64,000 nucleotides of DNA from Circinella umbellata. Lineage: Eukaryota > Mucoromycota > Mucoromycetes > Mucorales > Lichtheimiaceae. Shown here in pieces: positions 23,847 to 37,246 of the stretch (its first letter is position 1; each line of letters begins with the position of its first letter). The stretch lies in assembly GCA_025093555.1 (NCBI GenBank), contig JAIWNF010000094.1, positions 1 to 64,000 on the forward strand. The letters run 5' to 3'. The notes under the pieces are model-generated. The model saw only the letters and a program-made list of their open reading frames with translations, was not told where the DNA came from and did not search any database. The position numbers were made by a program, and so were the translations under genes.

Positions 23847-24932
23847 ATGAATAAATGTCTCAGTCCAGAAAGTATTCAAGAATTTCATAAGAGTGGCTAT
23901 ACAATTATCCGAAATGGTAAATAGTTCGGAGAAGAAGGTGGAAATGAAAAGAAAACAGAAAAAGCATTGACATTCGAAGAAAATGAAATACATAAAATAA
24001 ATAGCATTATCCACGAAACAAATTGAACTTTTAAATGAAGAAGCAGATACTCTTATAAATTTTATATTAAATGAAGGTTGTGATTTAACAACTCAACTTG
24101 GGTGTATAATAGGTTAGCTAAAATTATATATCGACAAGATAAAATTTAAGGATGAAATGAAAAAATAAAGCATCTAAAAGAGAACGCCAAAAACAAAAAA
24201 TTATGTACAATTATATTAGAACCTTTAACATGTGGTTATCTTGATCCGATCAAATCGGATGAATACAAAACGAATAAATTATCTTATATATCACGACGTA
24301 ATTCAATAATTGAAACAGATAATGCAATTTCTGATGTTATCTTGGAAACAGTTGCTAGGCAGGCAGCTCTGTTACTTGGTAACCCTAAACAAGTATTTCT
24401 CATGAATGAGCAATACATCATCAAACCACCTCATTCTGTAGGGACCTCACAATTTGCATGGCATCAGGTAACAAACAAACAAATGAGCAAACAAATGAAC
24501 AAAAGAAACCCTCATATTAAAATGATTTTCATCGAACAAAAAAAGGATTCGGATTATTTGGATTCTAGGTTACAAACCCAGTCAACTGTTGCATGCTGGA
24601 TTGCACTTGATTCTGTGGATGAAGTAAGTTTTTGAAAATTTACACTTATATTATTATCAGAAAACCCTGTTTTTAATTATTATATTTTGTAAAAGTCTAA
24701 TGGGACGATCATAATATCTGACTTGGAAAATCCACATGGTGAGCCGTTTCCAGTAATAGTACCAGCTGGAAGTATTGTTTTTATGTCAAACCGGTTAAGG
24801 CATAAGAGTACAGGGAATACCAGTTCTCGCTTTCGTCGTGTATTTATGCCTCAATATTCCTTGAATCCATTAATGTCCATTGATAATAATGAAAAAGCTA
24901 TTGGACTAGCAATTCAGTGCACGTTTTCTTAA
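23847..24932 (+). CDS. Phytanoyl-CoA dioxygenase (PhyH) family protein
   Basis: There are five exons: 23847-23916, 24005-24112, 24220-24467, 24546-24623 and 24696-24932 (741 nt, 246 aa). The N-terminus (SIQEFHKSGYTIIRN) is the typical start of PhyH proteins. The Fe(II) facial triad is visible: H and D in WHQDSDYL, split by an intron, and the distal His in NRLRHKSTGN. The 2-oxoglutarate-binding Arg would be in SRFRRVFM. Such enzymes hydroxylate lipids or small molecules using 2-oxoglutarate and O2; the substrate cannot be told from sequence. No peroxisomal C-terminal signal is seen (it ends CTFS). Confidence 0.85.
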
Positions 24933-25711
24933 CAGATCCATCATATGTAAATCTTTAGTCTGCGTATTTTTAAAATATCATACTATATCCTTTCTAACTC
25001 TTTTTTTAACTCACTCGCATTGTCTTTCTCATTTAATTGATAAACGACATGTTCATAAAAAATATAAATCATTTTGACAAGTACATATTGTTACAATTGC
25101 CCCATGTGACCGATCTTATTGTAACGACCTCACGTGCGGGGATGGTATTTGATATGATATGTACATTAATATGGCGCATTTCTATTTCGAGACATATAAT
25201 AAACATACATTGAGGTTGTGGTTTTCCCTTTGAATATATAAATATCTCCGTTTATATCCCTCCCCCCCCCTTTTTTTTTTGTATGGATAGAAAATATTAC
25301 ATCATCATTCTTATCCATATGATTTTAACTGCCAGTAATAACACATTGATATAAATTTTTAATCTGTTACTTTATTTTTTTTTATCATGAAACAAATTGA
25401 GTGTTATGAATTAATATACAACATGAAAAGAAAAAAGTGGAAAAATCATTGTAAATATGTTGCTGTATACAAAAAACATTTCCATAAACGTCGTACTCCT
25501 TTGCCATGATTGGATAGAATTACGATATCAAGTCTGTTATTGGATGAATCTGAGCTTTTCTTCAGGGCAAAAGCTTTAATTTTCATTTTCAAATGGGTTA
25601 AAACTCGAGGAAATAGGGAAGCCCGTTATTTTTTTTTTTTTCTCTTTTTCTTTTTTTTTATAACCCTTTTTTTTTATTATTTACTTTGACATTCTTAAAA
25701 ACATTTAAACA
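24933..25711. other. Intergenic region before the E2 gene
   Basis: This AT-rich stretch holds the PhyH 3' region and the E2 promoter. A CCTCCCCCCCCCTTTTTTTTTT run lies near 25258-25280. No gene is seen. Confidence 0.5.
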
Positions 25712-26803
<1,092 letters not shown>

Positions 26804-27298
26804 ACAATTCAAGTGTAATTATGAAGAACCAAAGGTTTATTATTATTATTATTATTATTTAAGGTATGTTGTGTATATATATATAAAAAAAGGATGAAAT
26901 AATAATTATAATCATAGTCTAACTTATTTTCCATTATTATTTTAGAAAATATAACATAAATGAAAAAAAAAACACTTTGCAACTTCATTTTTTTTTCATA
27001 TTTGTTGACAATCGTTTGTTTCTCGTCTTATTATGATGGTTTTTTTTTTTTTCGTTCAAAATATTTTTTATGTGGTGCTTTTTGTTATTAAGATATGTCT
27101 ATATATCAAAAATGTATTTAGAGATGGGTTGGAGATTCCCTATATACACAACAACAACAATAACAAACAACGATTTTATTCATTCGCATTTTTTATAATC
27201 CACAACGGCATTGATACATTCAATTCTTCTCTTTCTTCTTATATTACTAGTCATACAAAACAAATTAGATACAAACAAAAAGCTGTTTATTTTACTAT
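26804..27298. other. Convergent 3' intergenic region
   Basis: Noncoding, with TTATTATTATTATT and TA repeats. It separates the tails of the E2 and paraoxonase-like genes. Confidence 0.5.
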
Positions 27299-28675
27299 TC
27301 ATGGATCATGATTACACACTAGGATACCTCGTGCATAAAGTCCTGAAATGATCAATTTATGAGTATTGTTATCAATGGCTCCCGTACTTGATGTACGATA
27401 AAATGTACCATCATCCAAGAACAAATCTTCTACTTGATTTGTATTTGTATGCCAAACCATAACACGAGAAGGAAGCTTCTTGACATTTTTTTCTGGAGCT
27501 TCTACGTACTTGAGTAAATTCCAAGCTTTTGGATGACCAGCAATTGTAACATCGCCTGATTGTGAATCAAAATCTATATTATCTACAGCCATAGGTACCG
27601 TTACTTTATCAACATAGTGTAATTGAACCTTCGTATCATGATCGTCTTCTGCAGGAATAGTAATAATATCATATCGGTGAACAGTCATTTTATTAGTTTC
27701 AGCAGCAAATAAAACTTGTTTATTATCTCCAGCCAATCCATTAGCAAATGAGAATCCACGAGCGACCGCATAGGCACGATGCGAAGGTGCATCATAAAAC
27801 ATGATAGTACCAAGTGGTATACGAAGAAAATTTTCCAATTTCTTTTTGATGCCAGTAATGAAATAATGATCATTGGTGTAAAAAAAGGAAGGTGTACCAT
27901 CCGCTGCTGAATGTCCTTTTAAGATATGAAGACTATTAGGAGAAGAAATTTGAGGATGGGTCAATGTACGAATATGTTTTGCATCAGGAAGACTGAATAA
28001 TTCAATAGAAGCTGGATTGTGATGACGTAAATTAATCACCATAAGTAAAGTTGGATTTACTAAAACCAAACCGAGTGGATGAAAATCTTCATCACCATCT
28101 AATGTAAACATTCGTTTGACACTATTCTACATATTTTAGAGATGGTGAGAACCAAAAAAAAAGTGACTATGATTTCAATTTAGTAGAAAAGAAAACTAAC
28201 TTTAGTATAATCAATCCGCCAAATATAACCAGGTTGTGGATGTGGCATAGGTCGATGAATATCCATCACCATGTTTTGATAGTCTCTTGCTGGATCGCAT
28301 GCAGTATAAGCTATTCCTGGCTCAGTGGGTGACAAAACAAAATCTTCACAATTACGAAAATCTTCTGGTCCTATTTGCCATTTATTTTCATTTGAATATA
28401 ATAAAAAAAAACAACTCTTAATACAAGTTCACTTCTCTGTCTGTTTTTTTTTACCTTCAACAACGTGACATTCTGTATGAACTGTTGATGGAATGGTTCT
28501 TGTAAAACCAAGAACATTCAACACGTCCCCTATATCATGTAAGTATTTGGGAAAATAAAATATTAGTTATATTTTTTTTTATCAAAAAGAAAGAAATAGT
28601 ATTAGAGAGAGCTTTACAGATGTAATTAGCAAAGAAAGCAGTAGCAATAGCTATTAAGATGTAATTCTTCAGCAT
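27299..28675 (-). CDS. Paraoxonase/arylesterase-like beta-propeller protein with N-terminal membrane anchor
   Basis: Exons are 28675-28618, 28529-28455, 28370-28201 and 28126-27299 (1131 nt, 376 aa). Exon 1 is a hydrophobic leader (MLKNYILIAIATAFFANYI), an uncleaved anchor or signal peptide. The rest follows the serum paraoxonase/SMP-30-like six-blade layout: GPEDFRNCEDF, IDYTKNSVKRM, HPLGLVLVNPTLLMVINL, NSLHIL, YFITGIKKKLENFLRIPLGT, GFSFANGLAGD, VDNIDFD. Family members are calcium-dependent lactonases or arylesterases; the real substrate here is unknown. Divergent from the Ca2+-ATPase gene. Confidence 0.8.
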
Positions 28676-29006
28676 TAAAAAAAATAAATCCTTTTATTTA
28701 TTTTATTTTTTTAAGTATGGCTAAAAGAAAAAAAAAAGGCTGGTATAATCTAACTCATATAGAAACTATTTATAAAACTTGCTGTATTATTTATGGCCAT
28801 AATGAAAAAGAAGTTTAAATTTATGTTTCTTGTTCACTTTTTCCACCTGGGTTCCGAGACAAACCAAAAAAAACGCGGGTTTCTATGCATAAAATGATCG
28901 AAATTTTCCATTCAAACTTGTTTTCTTTTTCCTTTTTAACCCCCAAAACTTTTTTTTTCCCAAATTAAATACCCCAGCCCCTTCCTTTCTTCTTTTGAAT
29001 TATACA
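28676..29006. promoter_or_regulatory. Divergent promoter region of the paraoxonase-like and Ca2+-ATPase genes
   Basis: A 331-bp AT-rich stretch with A and T runs and a C-rich patch (AACCCCCAAAAC, CCCCAGCCCC) just before the ATPase start. No specific operator is recognised. Confidence 0.4.
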
Positions 29007-32000
29007 ATGTTTAATAATAATAATAATAACGAGCATGATTCTAATGATAGGGAAGAACACCAGTCTTTATTAGGTTCAAATAGTTTATTCAGTATTTCAC
29101 CTGAAAAATTAATGGAATTAATTGATCCAAAAAACCCAGCTTTATTAAAACAATTGGGTGGAATTGATGCTATTGCAAGTGCTTTACATGTGGATTTATC
29201 AATGGGTATAACCGATGATTATATTCAAACAAGACAAGCTGTTTTTGGATATAATGATTTACCTACTGTAAAAACAAAAAGTTTTTGGCAACTCTTCATT
29301 ACTGCGTATAATGATAAAACAATTAGTAAAATATTTTTCTTTTCATAAATAAATGGGGGGGGGGAGAAAAGTCTGAAATTTGTATATATATATACATATC
29401 TAACCTGATATACAATTATATATATATAAAGTCATGTTGACAATTGCAGCAGTTATATCCCTTGGTATTGGTATTGGTAAAGATATCTCATCAACAAGTC
29501 CAAAAAATCAACCAAAAATAGGATGGTATGTAATTAATAAAAAAAATACTCCATTTGATCTTTTGCATGAATTCTTCTCTTTTTGTAAATCTCAAAATAA
29601 CTAAAATCGGAAACTCCATCTTATTGTTTCTTTTCAGGGTGGAAGGAACAGCTATTTTAGTCGCTGTACTCGCTGTCACGTTAACAAACGCAATCAATGA
29701 TTTTCAAAAAGAAAAACAATTTCAAAAATTAAATGCTAAAAAAGAAGATAAACGAGTGACTGTATTACGATCAGGAAGAGAACAACGTATCAGTGCCCAT
29801 GACCTGGTTGTAGGTGATATATTAATTGTTGAACCAGGTGATGTGGTTCTTGCCGATGGTTTATATGTTTCTGGATATAATTTGGATTGTGATGAATCTT
29901 CAGCAACGGGGGAATCAGCCACTGTTAAAAAACATCCTGCATGTCGTCATAATCAACAACAACAACAGCAACATAGACAGAATAGTAATGATAATGATAA
30001 TTCTAAGAGTAGCAAAAAAAGTGATACTGGAGGTACTAGTACGTGTGGAAATACTTCAGATTTAAATAATACAACATCGGATAACAATCATAATGAGGAT
30101 TGTTTTATACTTTCTGGATCTAAAGTATTAGAAGGCGTTGGACGTGTTCTTGTGATTGCCGTCGGTAAAAATTCATTCTTTGGTAAAACCATGATGGCAT
30201 TAAGACGTGATCCCAATTCAACGGAACGACAAGAAAATACACCACTTCAAGTAAAATTAGATGTTCTTGCAGAACAAATTGCCAAATTTGGTATCGGGGC
30301 TTCGTTGACCATGCTAATCACGTTAACGATCAAATATTTTGTTACTCATATCCATGATCCTAATCAAGGAGGAATTGCTGACATTGCTTCCACCATGGTG
30401 AATATTGTGATACAAACAATTACAATTATTGTGGTAGCTGTACCTGAAGGATTACCGATGGCTGTTACTATGGCCTTAGCATTTGCTACCACTCAAATGC
30501 TCAAAGATAATAATTTGGTGCGGGTTTTAGCTGCTTGTGAAACCATGGGAAATGCAACTACCATTTGTACAGATAAAACGGGTACATTGACACAAAATCA
30601 AATGACGGTGATTAAAGGCATGTTTGGTTTAAAGAGATTTACAGATCCTGGGGAAATTCAACAATGGATGGAACAAGTGGATGGCAAGATTATTCAACTT
30701 GTGGTCGAAGGTGTTTCAGTTAATTCAACCGCTTATGAAGATATCAATACGAATACGAGTACTACTCCCATGAATCAAAGGAATGGCAATGAAAATAATA
30801 ATGTCAAAAAGACCTTTTTGGGATCCAAAACCGAAATTGCACTCCTTTTATTGGCTAGAACATTAGGAGGTGATTATGTTACAATTCGTCGTCATGCGCA
30901 TATTGCTAAATTGTATCCATTCGCATCCAAGAAAAAAACCATGACGACAGTAATAAAAGTAAATGAAAATTGTTATCGTGGATATATTAAAGGCGCTTCT
31001 GAAATTGTGTTACGCTCATGTACACAGTATGTGAATGCCAAAGGGGATACAGTAGAATTAGACAAGAAGACGCGTCAACAATGGGAACGTATTATTGATA
31101 TAGATGCCAGTGAATCGCTTCGAACCATTGCATTAGCTTATATTGATATGGACCAAGAGGAATATCATATCAAATGCGAAAATGAAAATGATGAACTAGA
31201 AAATGCGGAAGAATTTCCACTGGAAAATTTGGTGCTTATTGGCCTGGTTGCCATTGAAGATCCATTACGATCGAATGTGGTTGAGTCGGTGGCTGCATTT
31301 CGACGAGCAGGTGTATTTGTTCGTATGGTAACGGGGGATAATCTTAAAACAGCCACAGCCATTGCAAAAAGTGCTGGAATATTGACGAGTGGAGGTATTG
31401 CTTTGAGTGCCTCTGAATTACGTGCCATGTCTCCAGAAGAACAAAGACAAATAATGGAACGATTGCAAGTATTAGCAAGATCTTCTCCTACAGATAAAAC
31501 AACTGTTGTTATTCGGTTACAAGAATTGGATCAAGTCGTCGGTATGACAGGGGATGGTACAAACGATGGTCCTGCACTACGACTTGCCGATATTGGTTTT
31601 AGTATGGGTGTCACAGGAACAGAAGTGGCTAAAGAAGCTTCAGATATCGTATTAATGGATGACAATTTTAATTCAATTCTAAAAGCACTTTTATGGGGTC
31701 GTTCAGTAAATGATGGTGTTCGTAAATTTTTAACCTTTCAACTTACAGTCAATGTTGCTGCTGTGGTGATTTCATTTGTCAGTGCTGTAACATCGAACAA
31801 GGCCGAAAGTGTTTTATCTGCCGTTCAACTACTTTGGATTAATTTGATTATGGATACATTGGCTGCTTTGGCTTTAGCTACTGAACGTCCCACCAAAGAA
31901 TTATTAGATCGAAAACCAGCATCCAAACATGCTCATTTAATTAATTACCGAATGGTGAAAATGATTTTAGGTCAAGCTCTATTTCAAATCATTGTCAATT

Positions 32001-32659
32001 TGGCAGCTGTCTATGCAGGTCATACCATTTTTCAAGTCAAAGATAAACATGTATTGAAAACCATGATATTCAACATGTTTGTGTTTTTACAAGTGTTTAA
32101 TGAATTCAATTGTCGACGGATTGATGGTAGTTTGAACGTATTTAAAAATATTACCCATGATTGGATTTTCATTATTATTCAAGTCGCTGTCGTACTATGT
32201 CAATTTTTTATTGTCACCTTTGGTGGACTTGCATTTAGTACAGTACCACTTTCTTTAGAACAATGGATTATTACTGTAGCTATAGGAGCCATATCGTTGC
32301 CTGTTGGTTTTATTATACGAGTCATACCTGATTTTTGTGGAATGGAACGTCGTTATAATGAAGATGCTACTCCTTTAACAAGTTATTCGAGACTGAATTG
32401 GGAAGGAGCCATCGGTCATATACGTAATCAATTACGAGTCTATTCTGCGTTACGGAGATCTTATCATACACCACAATCCGTTCCCCCTCATTCCTCTTCT
32501 TCTGGAACATCTGCTCATAATTATCATTCTCGGCAGTTTTTTTCAGCACCGTCAAGTGATACAACAAGTATTAGTAATAATAATAACGACAATAATGTAA
32601 AAAGACCAGGGTATGGAGCAATTATCAAATCAACTCGATCGGCAGATTCTTCTCCATAA
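29007..32659 (+). CDS. PMC1: P-type Ca2+-ATPase, plasma-membrane/vacuolar type (Pmc1-like)
   Basis: Exons are 29007-29325, 29432-29525 and 29638-32659 (3435 nt, 1144 aa). It starts with an Asn/Asp-rich tail (MFNNNNNNEHDSND). Type IIB landmarks follow: VVAVPEGLPMAVTMALAFAT (M4), the phosphorylated Asp in ICTDKTGTLTQNQMTV (about residue 448), nucleotide-binding KGASEIVLR, and hinge MTGDGTNDGPALRLADIGFS (about 770). The last membrane helices include LLWINLIMDTLAALALATE. A Gln/His/Asn/Ser insertion (HNQQQQQQHRQN, about 240-285) sits in the A domain, as in other fungal Pmc1 proteins. It pumps cytosolic Ca2+ into the vacuole or out of the cell. Confidence 0.95.
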
Positions 32660-33410
32660 ATAAAAAAATACATACCAAATACGTAATATATAAAATATAA
32701 TAATAAAAAAAAAGAAATGGTTATTTTATATATTATATCTTTATCGCCTTATTATATAACATTAGTATATATATATATGTAAAGTTTTAATATGCTTTTG
32801 CTTGAACTAATTGAAATAGGTATCATTTTATTAAAAGGAGAATTACTATTATTATTGTGTATATGTATAAAAAAAAGTGCATTAGAGTGGGGTGTTTCAT
32901 TTCTCTTTTAAAGAAAAAAAAACTATCTATATGAGCAACTTTTTCTTTTTTTTTTTGGAACAAACAATACTATTATAATGAAGGGAAAGAAGAAAAAAAA
33001 ACAAGAACAAACAAAAGGAAAACAAGGGAAAAAAAAAGCAACTCAGTTGTTTTTTTTCCCTTCAGAGTGAAATAAGAAGAATGAGAAAAATTAAAGGAAA
33101 AAAGAACAATAGGTAAAGTGTAAATTGGTAACTAGAGGGGGAAGGGGGGAAGGGAAAAGAAGAAAAATCAAGAACAGTACGTAGAAAAAAAAAGAAATAA
33201 TATGCTTTGATATATATTTTGTTGTGTATAAGTGATGGCATGAGTCTTGTTTTTTTTTTTTTTTTTGGTGATTGCAGTTGAAGTGTATATTATGGATGTC
33301 AGTAAAACAAAGTGAAAGGTGAGCGGCGGGGGAGGGGGGCATGTTATAAATGTTTATAATATGTACGAGAGTCAACTTCAAAAAATCAAAAAAACAAAAA
33401 AACAAACAAA
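32660..33410. other. Convergent 3' intergenic region
   Basis: Low-complexity A/T and purine-rich DNA (GAAAAAAAA, GGGGGAAGGGGGGAAGGG at about 33137). No gene seen. Confidence 0.5.
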
Positions 33411-34724
33411 TTAGAAAAGGAACCATGCAGCGACACCAGCCAAACCAGCAACAGCGGAACCAGTAAGATGCAAGTTAGAAGCAGCAGAATTGTGTGTGTT
33501 TGAAGAAGATGCACCTGAACTAGATTTGCTTGCAGAAGAGTGTGCACTGCTGGAAGCAGAAGTAGCTTGAGCCATACGGGTATTTGCAGCAGATAAAGCA
33601 TCACCAGAGGCAGCAGCATTATCAGTAGCACTTGCAGATGCAGATGCTGCACTAGCAACAGAAGCAGCTTCTAATAAGAGGTCATCTTCAGCAGCTGGAT
33701 CAAGAGAAGCGGCTTCTTCTTCAGGAGATGCGGAAGCAGCGTGGAATCCTTTCTTGTTGCCCTTATTCCAGTCATCACCGCCTTTCTTTCCCTTCTTGCC
33801 ACCCTTCTTCCAATCATCATCATCGTCATCCCAATCTTCATCATCATCACAGTCTTCATCATCATCATCCCAGTCTTCATCGTCATCGTCATCCCAATCA
33901 CCTCCCTTTTTGCCTTTCCAGCCACCTTTGCCACCTTTGCCACCGTGACCTTCGTCCCAGCCACCTTTGCCGCCTTTGCCGCCTTCCCAGCCTTTGACAC
34001 CTTTGCCACCGTAGCCACCTTTTTCACGGTAGCCACCTTTGCCACCGTAGCCACCGTAACCACCTTTATCACCATAGCCACCGTAGCCACCTTTATCACC
34101 ATAGCCACCGTAGCCACCTTTTTCACGGTAGCCACCTTTACCACCATGCCAGTCATCATAATCGCCATAAATATGAGGGAATTGCTAATTGAATAATAAT
34201 AATAATAAAAATGGTTATTATTTCACTTCACTTCTCTTTTTTTTTTTTTTTTTTGTAAAAATAAAAAAAAATTCAATATATTTACATGATGAGGATATTG
34301 TGGCTTTACGTGAGTTGTAGTGACAGTTTCAACGACAACAACTGGGGGCTTATCAGTAACATCAACATTTTCAGCAATAGGGAGACGAAGATCATCGAAA
34401 TTTGGACGATAAGGTTTGATGTTACCATGCCAACCATCATTTTTCTTTTTAAAATCCTTCTTGCCACCATGACCACCATTATAATGACCATCGTGACCAC
34501 CATTGCGACCACCTTGCCATTCAGCTATTATTGTTATCCAAGAAGAGAAAAAATTACCGACCAAAGGTACCCAATTTTTTTTTTGGTTAATAAAAAAAAA
34601 GTTATTTGAAGAACATCAAATACATCACACAGAAAGTAAGAAAGTAGAAAATAGATGTATAATTACATGCGACAGCAGCTGAAGTAATAGCTGCAGAAAC
34701 AGCAAGAATTGATGCGAGCTTCAT
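33411..34724 (-). CDS. Secreted GPI-anchored Gly/Tyr/Lys-rich cell-wall-type protein
   Basis: Exons are 34724-34667, 34524-34286 and 34184-33411 (1071 nt, 356 aa). It starts with a signal peptide (MKLASILAVSAAITSAAVA). A Gly/His/Lys region follows (GGRNGGHDGHYNGGHGGKK). Tandem GGYGGYGDK-type repeats then run into GGKGGKGGW and an Asp/Trp-rich block (DWDDDDEDWDDDDED). An Ala/Ser-rich stalk and a hydrophobic GPI-type tail (GSAVAGLAGVAAWFLF) end the protein. Exon 3 has no internal Met in this frame near its start, so it is easily missed; the other frames also look open because the DNA is repetitive. Role: probably a structural wall or adhesive protein (inference). Confidence 0.8.
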
Positions 34725-35395
34725 AGTTATTGGATTATATTTTACTTTTTCTTTTTTAGAGATGTTAATATAAAAAAAAAACACTAAAGTGAATTAAAAA
34801 AAAGGGGGGGGCAGATTATTTAGAAAGAAAAAAAAAAAAAGTGAAAGTAAAAATATTCAACAAGTTTTGGAAGCACAAAAAAAATGGATGCTTTTATATA
34901 ATTATTAAACTTCCCTTGATCTTGTTTTTTTATTATTTCAAAAAATATTGGTTATAAAATATATTCCCGATATACAAAAAAGAAAGAAAAAAAAAGAAAC
35001 GAAATGTAATTATATGGACAAGATCAAAAGTGAACCAGCCAATATTTTTTTTTTCAAAACATAATAATAATAATAATAATAATCATATAATATGAATATG
35101 ATAAAATAGTTGAATAATAATAATAATAAACAAATTCTTTGTTGTTGTTGTTATTGTTGATCCAAAATATCCCGATAAATTATGCAAAAAAGAGAGAGAG
35201 AGAGAGGGATCGTCCCCCAATACATTTTATTATTACTGCGTGAATACACACACACACAGGTAATGCGTAATCGCTCGCTAAATTTTTTTAATTCCTCAAA
35301 ACTGACTCCTCTCTTTTTATTTATTTTTTTATATATCACTTTTTGCTAACTAAATTACTACAAACAAACAAAAAAAAAAAGTTGTAGAAAACATA
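34725..35395. other. Divergent intergenic region
   Basis: This 671-bp stretch has poly-A runs, AAT trinucleotide repeats (about 35064-35130), a GA run (35191-35207) and a CA run (35247-35258). No gene seen. Confidence 0.5.
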
Positions 35396-36070
35396 ATGGG
35401 ATTACCAGTTCCTCAAGATAAAATTTCATCCCTTGTAAAAGAAGCACAAGTCCTCATTGCAAAAAAAGATGATATTGAAAGTCAAATAAAGGAATTAGAA
35501 GAAGGTTTACAATTACAAGGTGTAGGTATGGATCAACCCCTTATTGATCGTTCGGGTTTTCCAAGATCCGATGTGGATGTAGCAGCTGCACGTACTTCAC
35601 GTAATTTAGTCCATCGATTGCGTAATGATCATAAAGACATTATGAAAGAAATTGAATCGGCATTACATGCTGTTCACGAAGAAACACGTAAAAAAGCTTC
35701 TTCTTCACAACAACAAGAACAAAAAGACCAAGGAGAAAATTCAACAAAAAATAATGACATGGAACAAGATAAAAAGGTACCTAGTAATAATAATAATAAA
35801 AAACCTTTTGCACTTGTCAATGCTGTTGCACCGGATTCACCTGCAGATAAAAGTGGTTTACAAAGAAATGATAAAGTGATCCAGTTTGGAAATATTCATG
35901 CAGAAAATCATGATCGACTTCAAGCTTTAAATCGACTTGTTGGACAAAGTGAAGATAAATCTATTCCAGTTACTATATTACGAAATGATCAATCTATTAT
36001 TGAACTTGTATTAACTCCTAAAAAATGGTCAGGAAGAGGAACTCTTGGTTGTCATATTGTTCCTTTGTAA
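35396..36070 (+). CDS. NAS2: 26S proteasome assembly chaperone Nas2/PSMD9 (p27)
   Basis: A single exon of 224 aa. The N-terminal helical domain (ISSLVKEAQVLIAKKDDIES, then ELEEGLQLQG and the conserved QPLIDRSGFPRSDVDV) matches Nas2. A Gln/Lys/Asn-rich linker (about 105-135) leads to a C-terminal PDZ domain (FALVNAVAPDSPADKSGLQ, IQFGNIHAENHDRL, GRGTLGCHIVPL). The protein holds the Rpt5 ATPase during assembly of the proteasome base and is absent from the finished proteasome. Confidence 0.93.
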   Translation: MGLPVPQDKISSLVKEAQVLIAKKDDIESQIKELEEGLQLQGVGMDQPLIDRSGFPRSDVDVAAARTSRNLVHRLRNDHKDIMKEIESALHAVHEETRKKASSSQQQEQKDQGENSTKNNDMEQDKKVPSNNNNKKPFALVNAVAPDSPADKSGLQRNDKVIQFGNIHAENHDRLQALNRLVGQSEDKSIPVTILRNDQSIIELVLTPKKWSGRGTLGCHIVPL

Positions 36071-36332
36071 TATATACATATATCTCTTCCTTCCTTTATT
36101 CTATATATCATTTCATCATTCAATGTAGTTCTTTTTTTTCATTTGTTAAAACGTATTCCCTAAAATTGTAAATGTACCAAAAAATAAAAATAAAAAGCGC
36201 GCTTTAATTGTATTGAGCCAATCATTGATGGCCAAACACAATCTCATAATTTAACAAAAAAAGTTTAGGTTTCTTTGATGCATTTTTCCACTCCCTTTTT
36301 GGTTTTTAAGAGAACACATATATAACTTTGTC

Positions 36333-36885
36333 ATGATCACCACATTAATAACCTTATCATTATTTGCATTATCAACTTATGCTGCAGGTGATGAAGATGT
36401 ATTTGAATGGAGACCTGAAATCCATCACGTATTCAGAGAAGCTGAATCTATGCCACCTGTTTGGTTTTCTCAACTTTTTACATTGATTGCTCTTTCACCA
36501 TGGCTCGTACTCATTGTGGGTGTAAGTAGTAATGATAAATTTTTAAAGAAAAAACCACCTTTCCCTCCCTCTTCTTCTTTTATTATTGTCATGCTAATAG
36601 TAGAATACACGCAAAAAAAAATAGTGGTTTGGTCTAGGCGTTACACCTGTCAAAGTATTAGGTCAACTTGTTTCAGGTCCTATTATGCGACTTTTATCCA
36701 TTATTGGGTTCTTGACATCCTTAATCGCTGTCGAATATCTTTTTTATCTTTATTGGACACGTCTCAACATTTTTGACACGCTTACATATCTTGCTATTTT
36801 ATTACCCATTGTATTTCTTTTTGGTCAACAAGCACTTTCTCAAGTACAATTGAAAAGAATGAAATCTACATCTTCTGTTCAATAA
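36333..36885 (+). CDS. SWP1: Minimal ribophorin II / Swp1 subunit of oligosaccharyltransferase
   Basis: Exons are 36333-36521 and 36625-36885 (450 nt, 149 aa). A signal peptide (MITTLITLSLFALSTYAAG) leads straight into the C-terminal ribophorin II domain: EWRPEIHHVFREAESMPP, WFSQLFTLIALSPWLVLIVG, then IIGFLTSLIAVEYLFYLYW and LAILLPIVFLFGQQAL, three membrane spans. The large luminal part of animal ribophorin II, and the ~100-residue luminal part of other fungal Swp1 proteins, is missing. The subunit sits in the ER membrane complex that N-glycosylates proteins. The reading frame is intact, so the short form looks genuine. Confidence 0.85.
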
Positions 36886-37246
36886 TTTGTTTTTCTATAT
36901 ATATACATATGTATACACATAACTCAATAAAACGATAACTTATTACTTGTTATTTATGACATTCTACTCTACTATTTAGGTTATGTATTATGCGTATGGA
37001 TGTACGTATGTGTAAACGTGATTTTTTTGTGTGTGTGTATATCTTGATTCATGAACAATGTAATATATTACGAACAAAGAGAGGAGATGAAAAATCAAAA
37101 TAATAATAATAATAATAATAATGAGATGAAAGAAGAAAACGTGGTAAATAAAATGCTAAATGATGATGCTGATATATGTGTTTATAAAAAAAAAGAAAAA
37201 AAAATGGGATGGTAAAAAAAAAAATATTATATGAAAAGAACTAATT
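36886..37246. other. Convergent 3' intergenic region
   Basis: AT-rich with an AAT repeat at about 37101-37121 and a short GT run. No gene seen. Confidence 0.5.

Noticed and set aside
33728..34196. Plus-strand frames rich in His/Ser or Ala/Thr/Val opposite the GPI protein
   Set aside because: They are frame shadows of the minus-strand repeat. The minus-strand model has a signal peptide, splice sites, consistent phases and a GPI tail.
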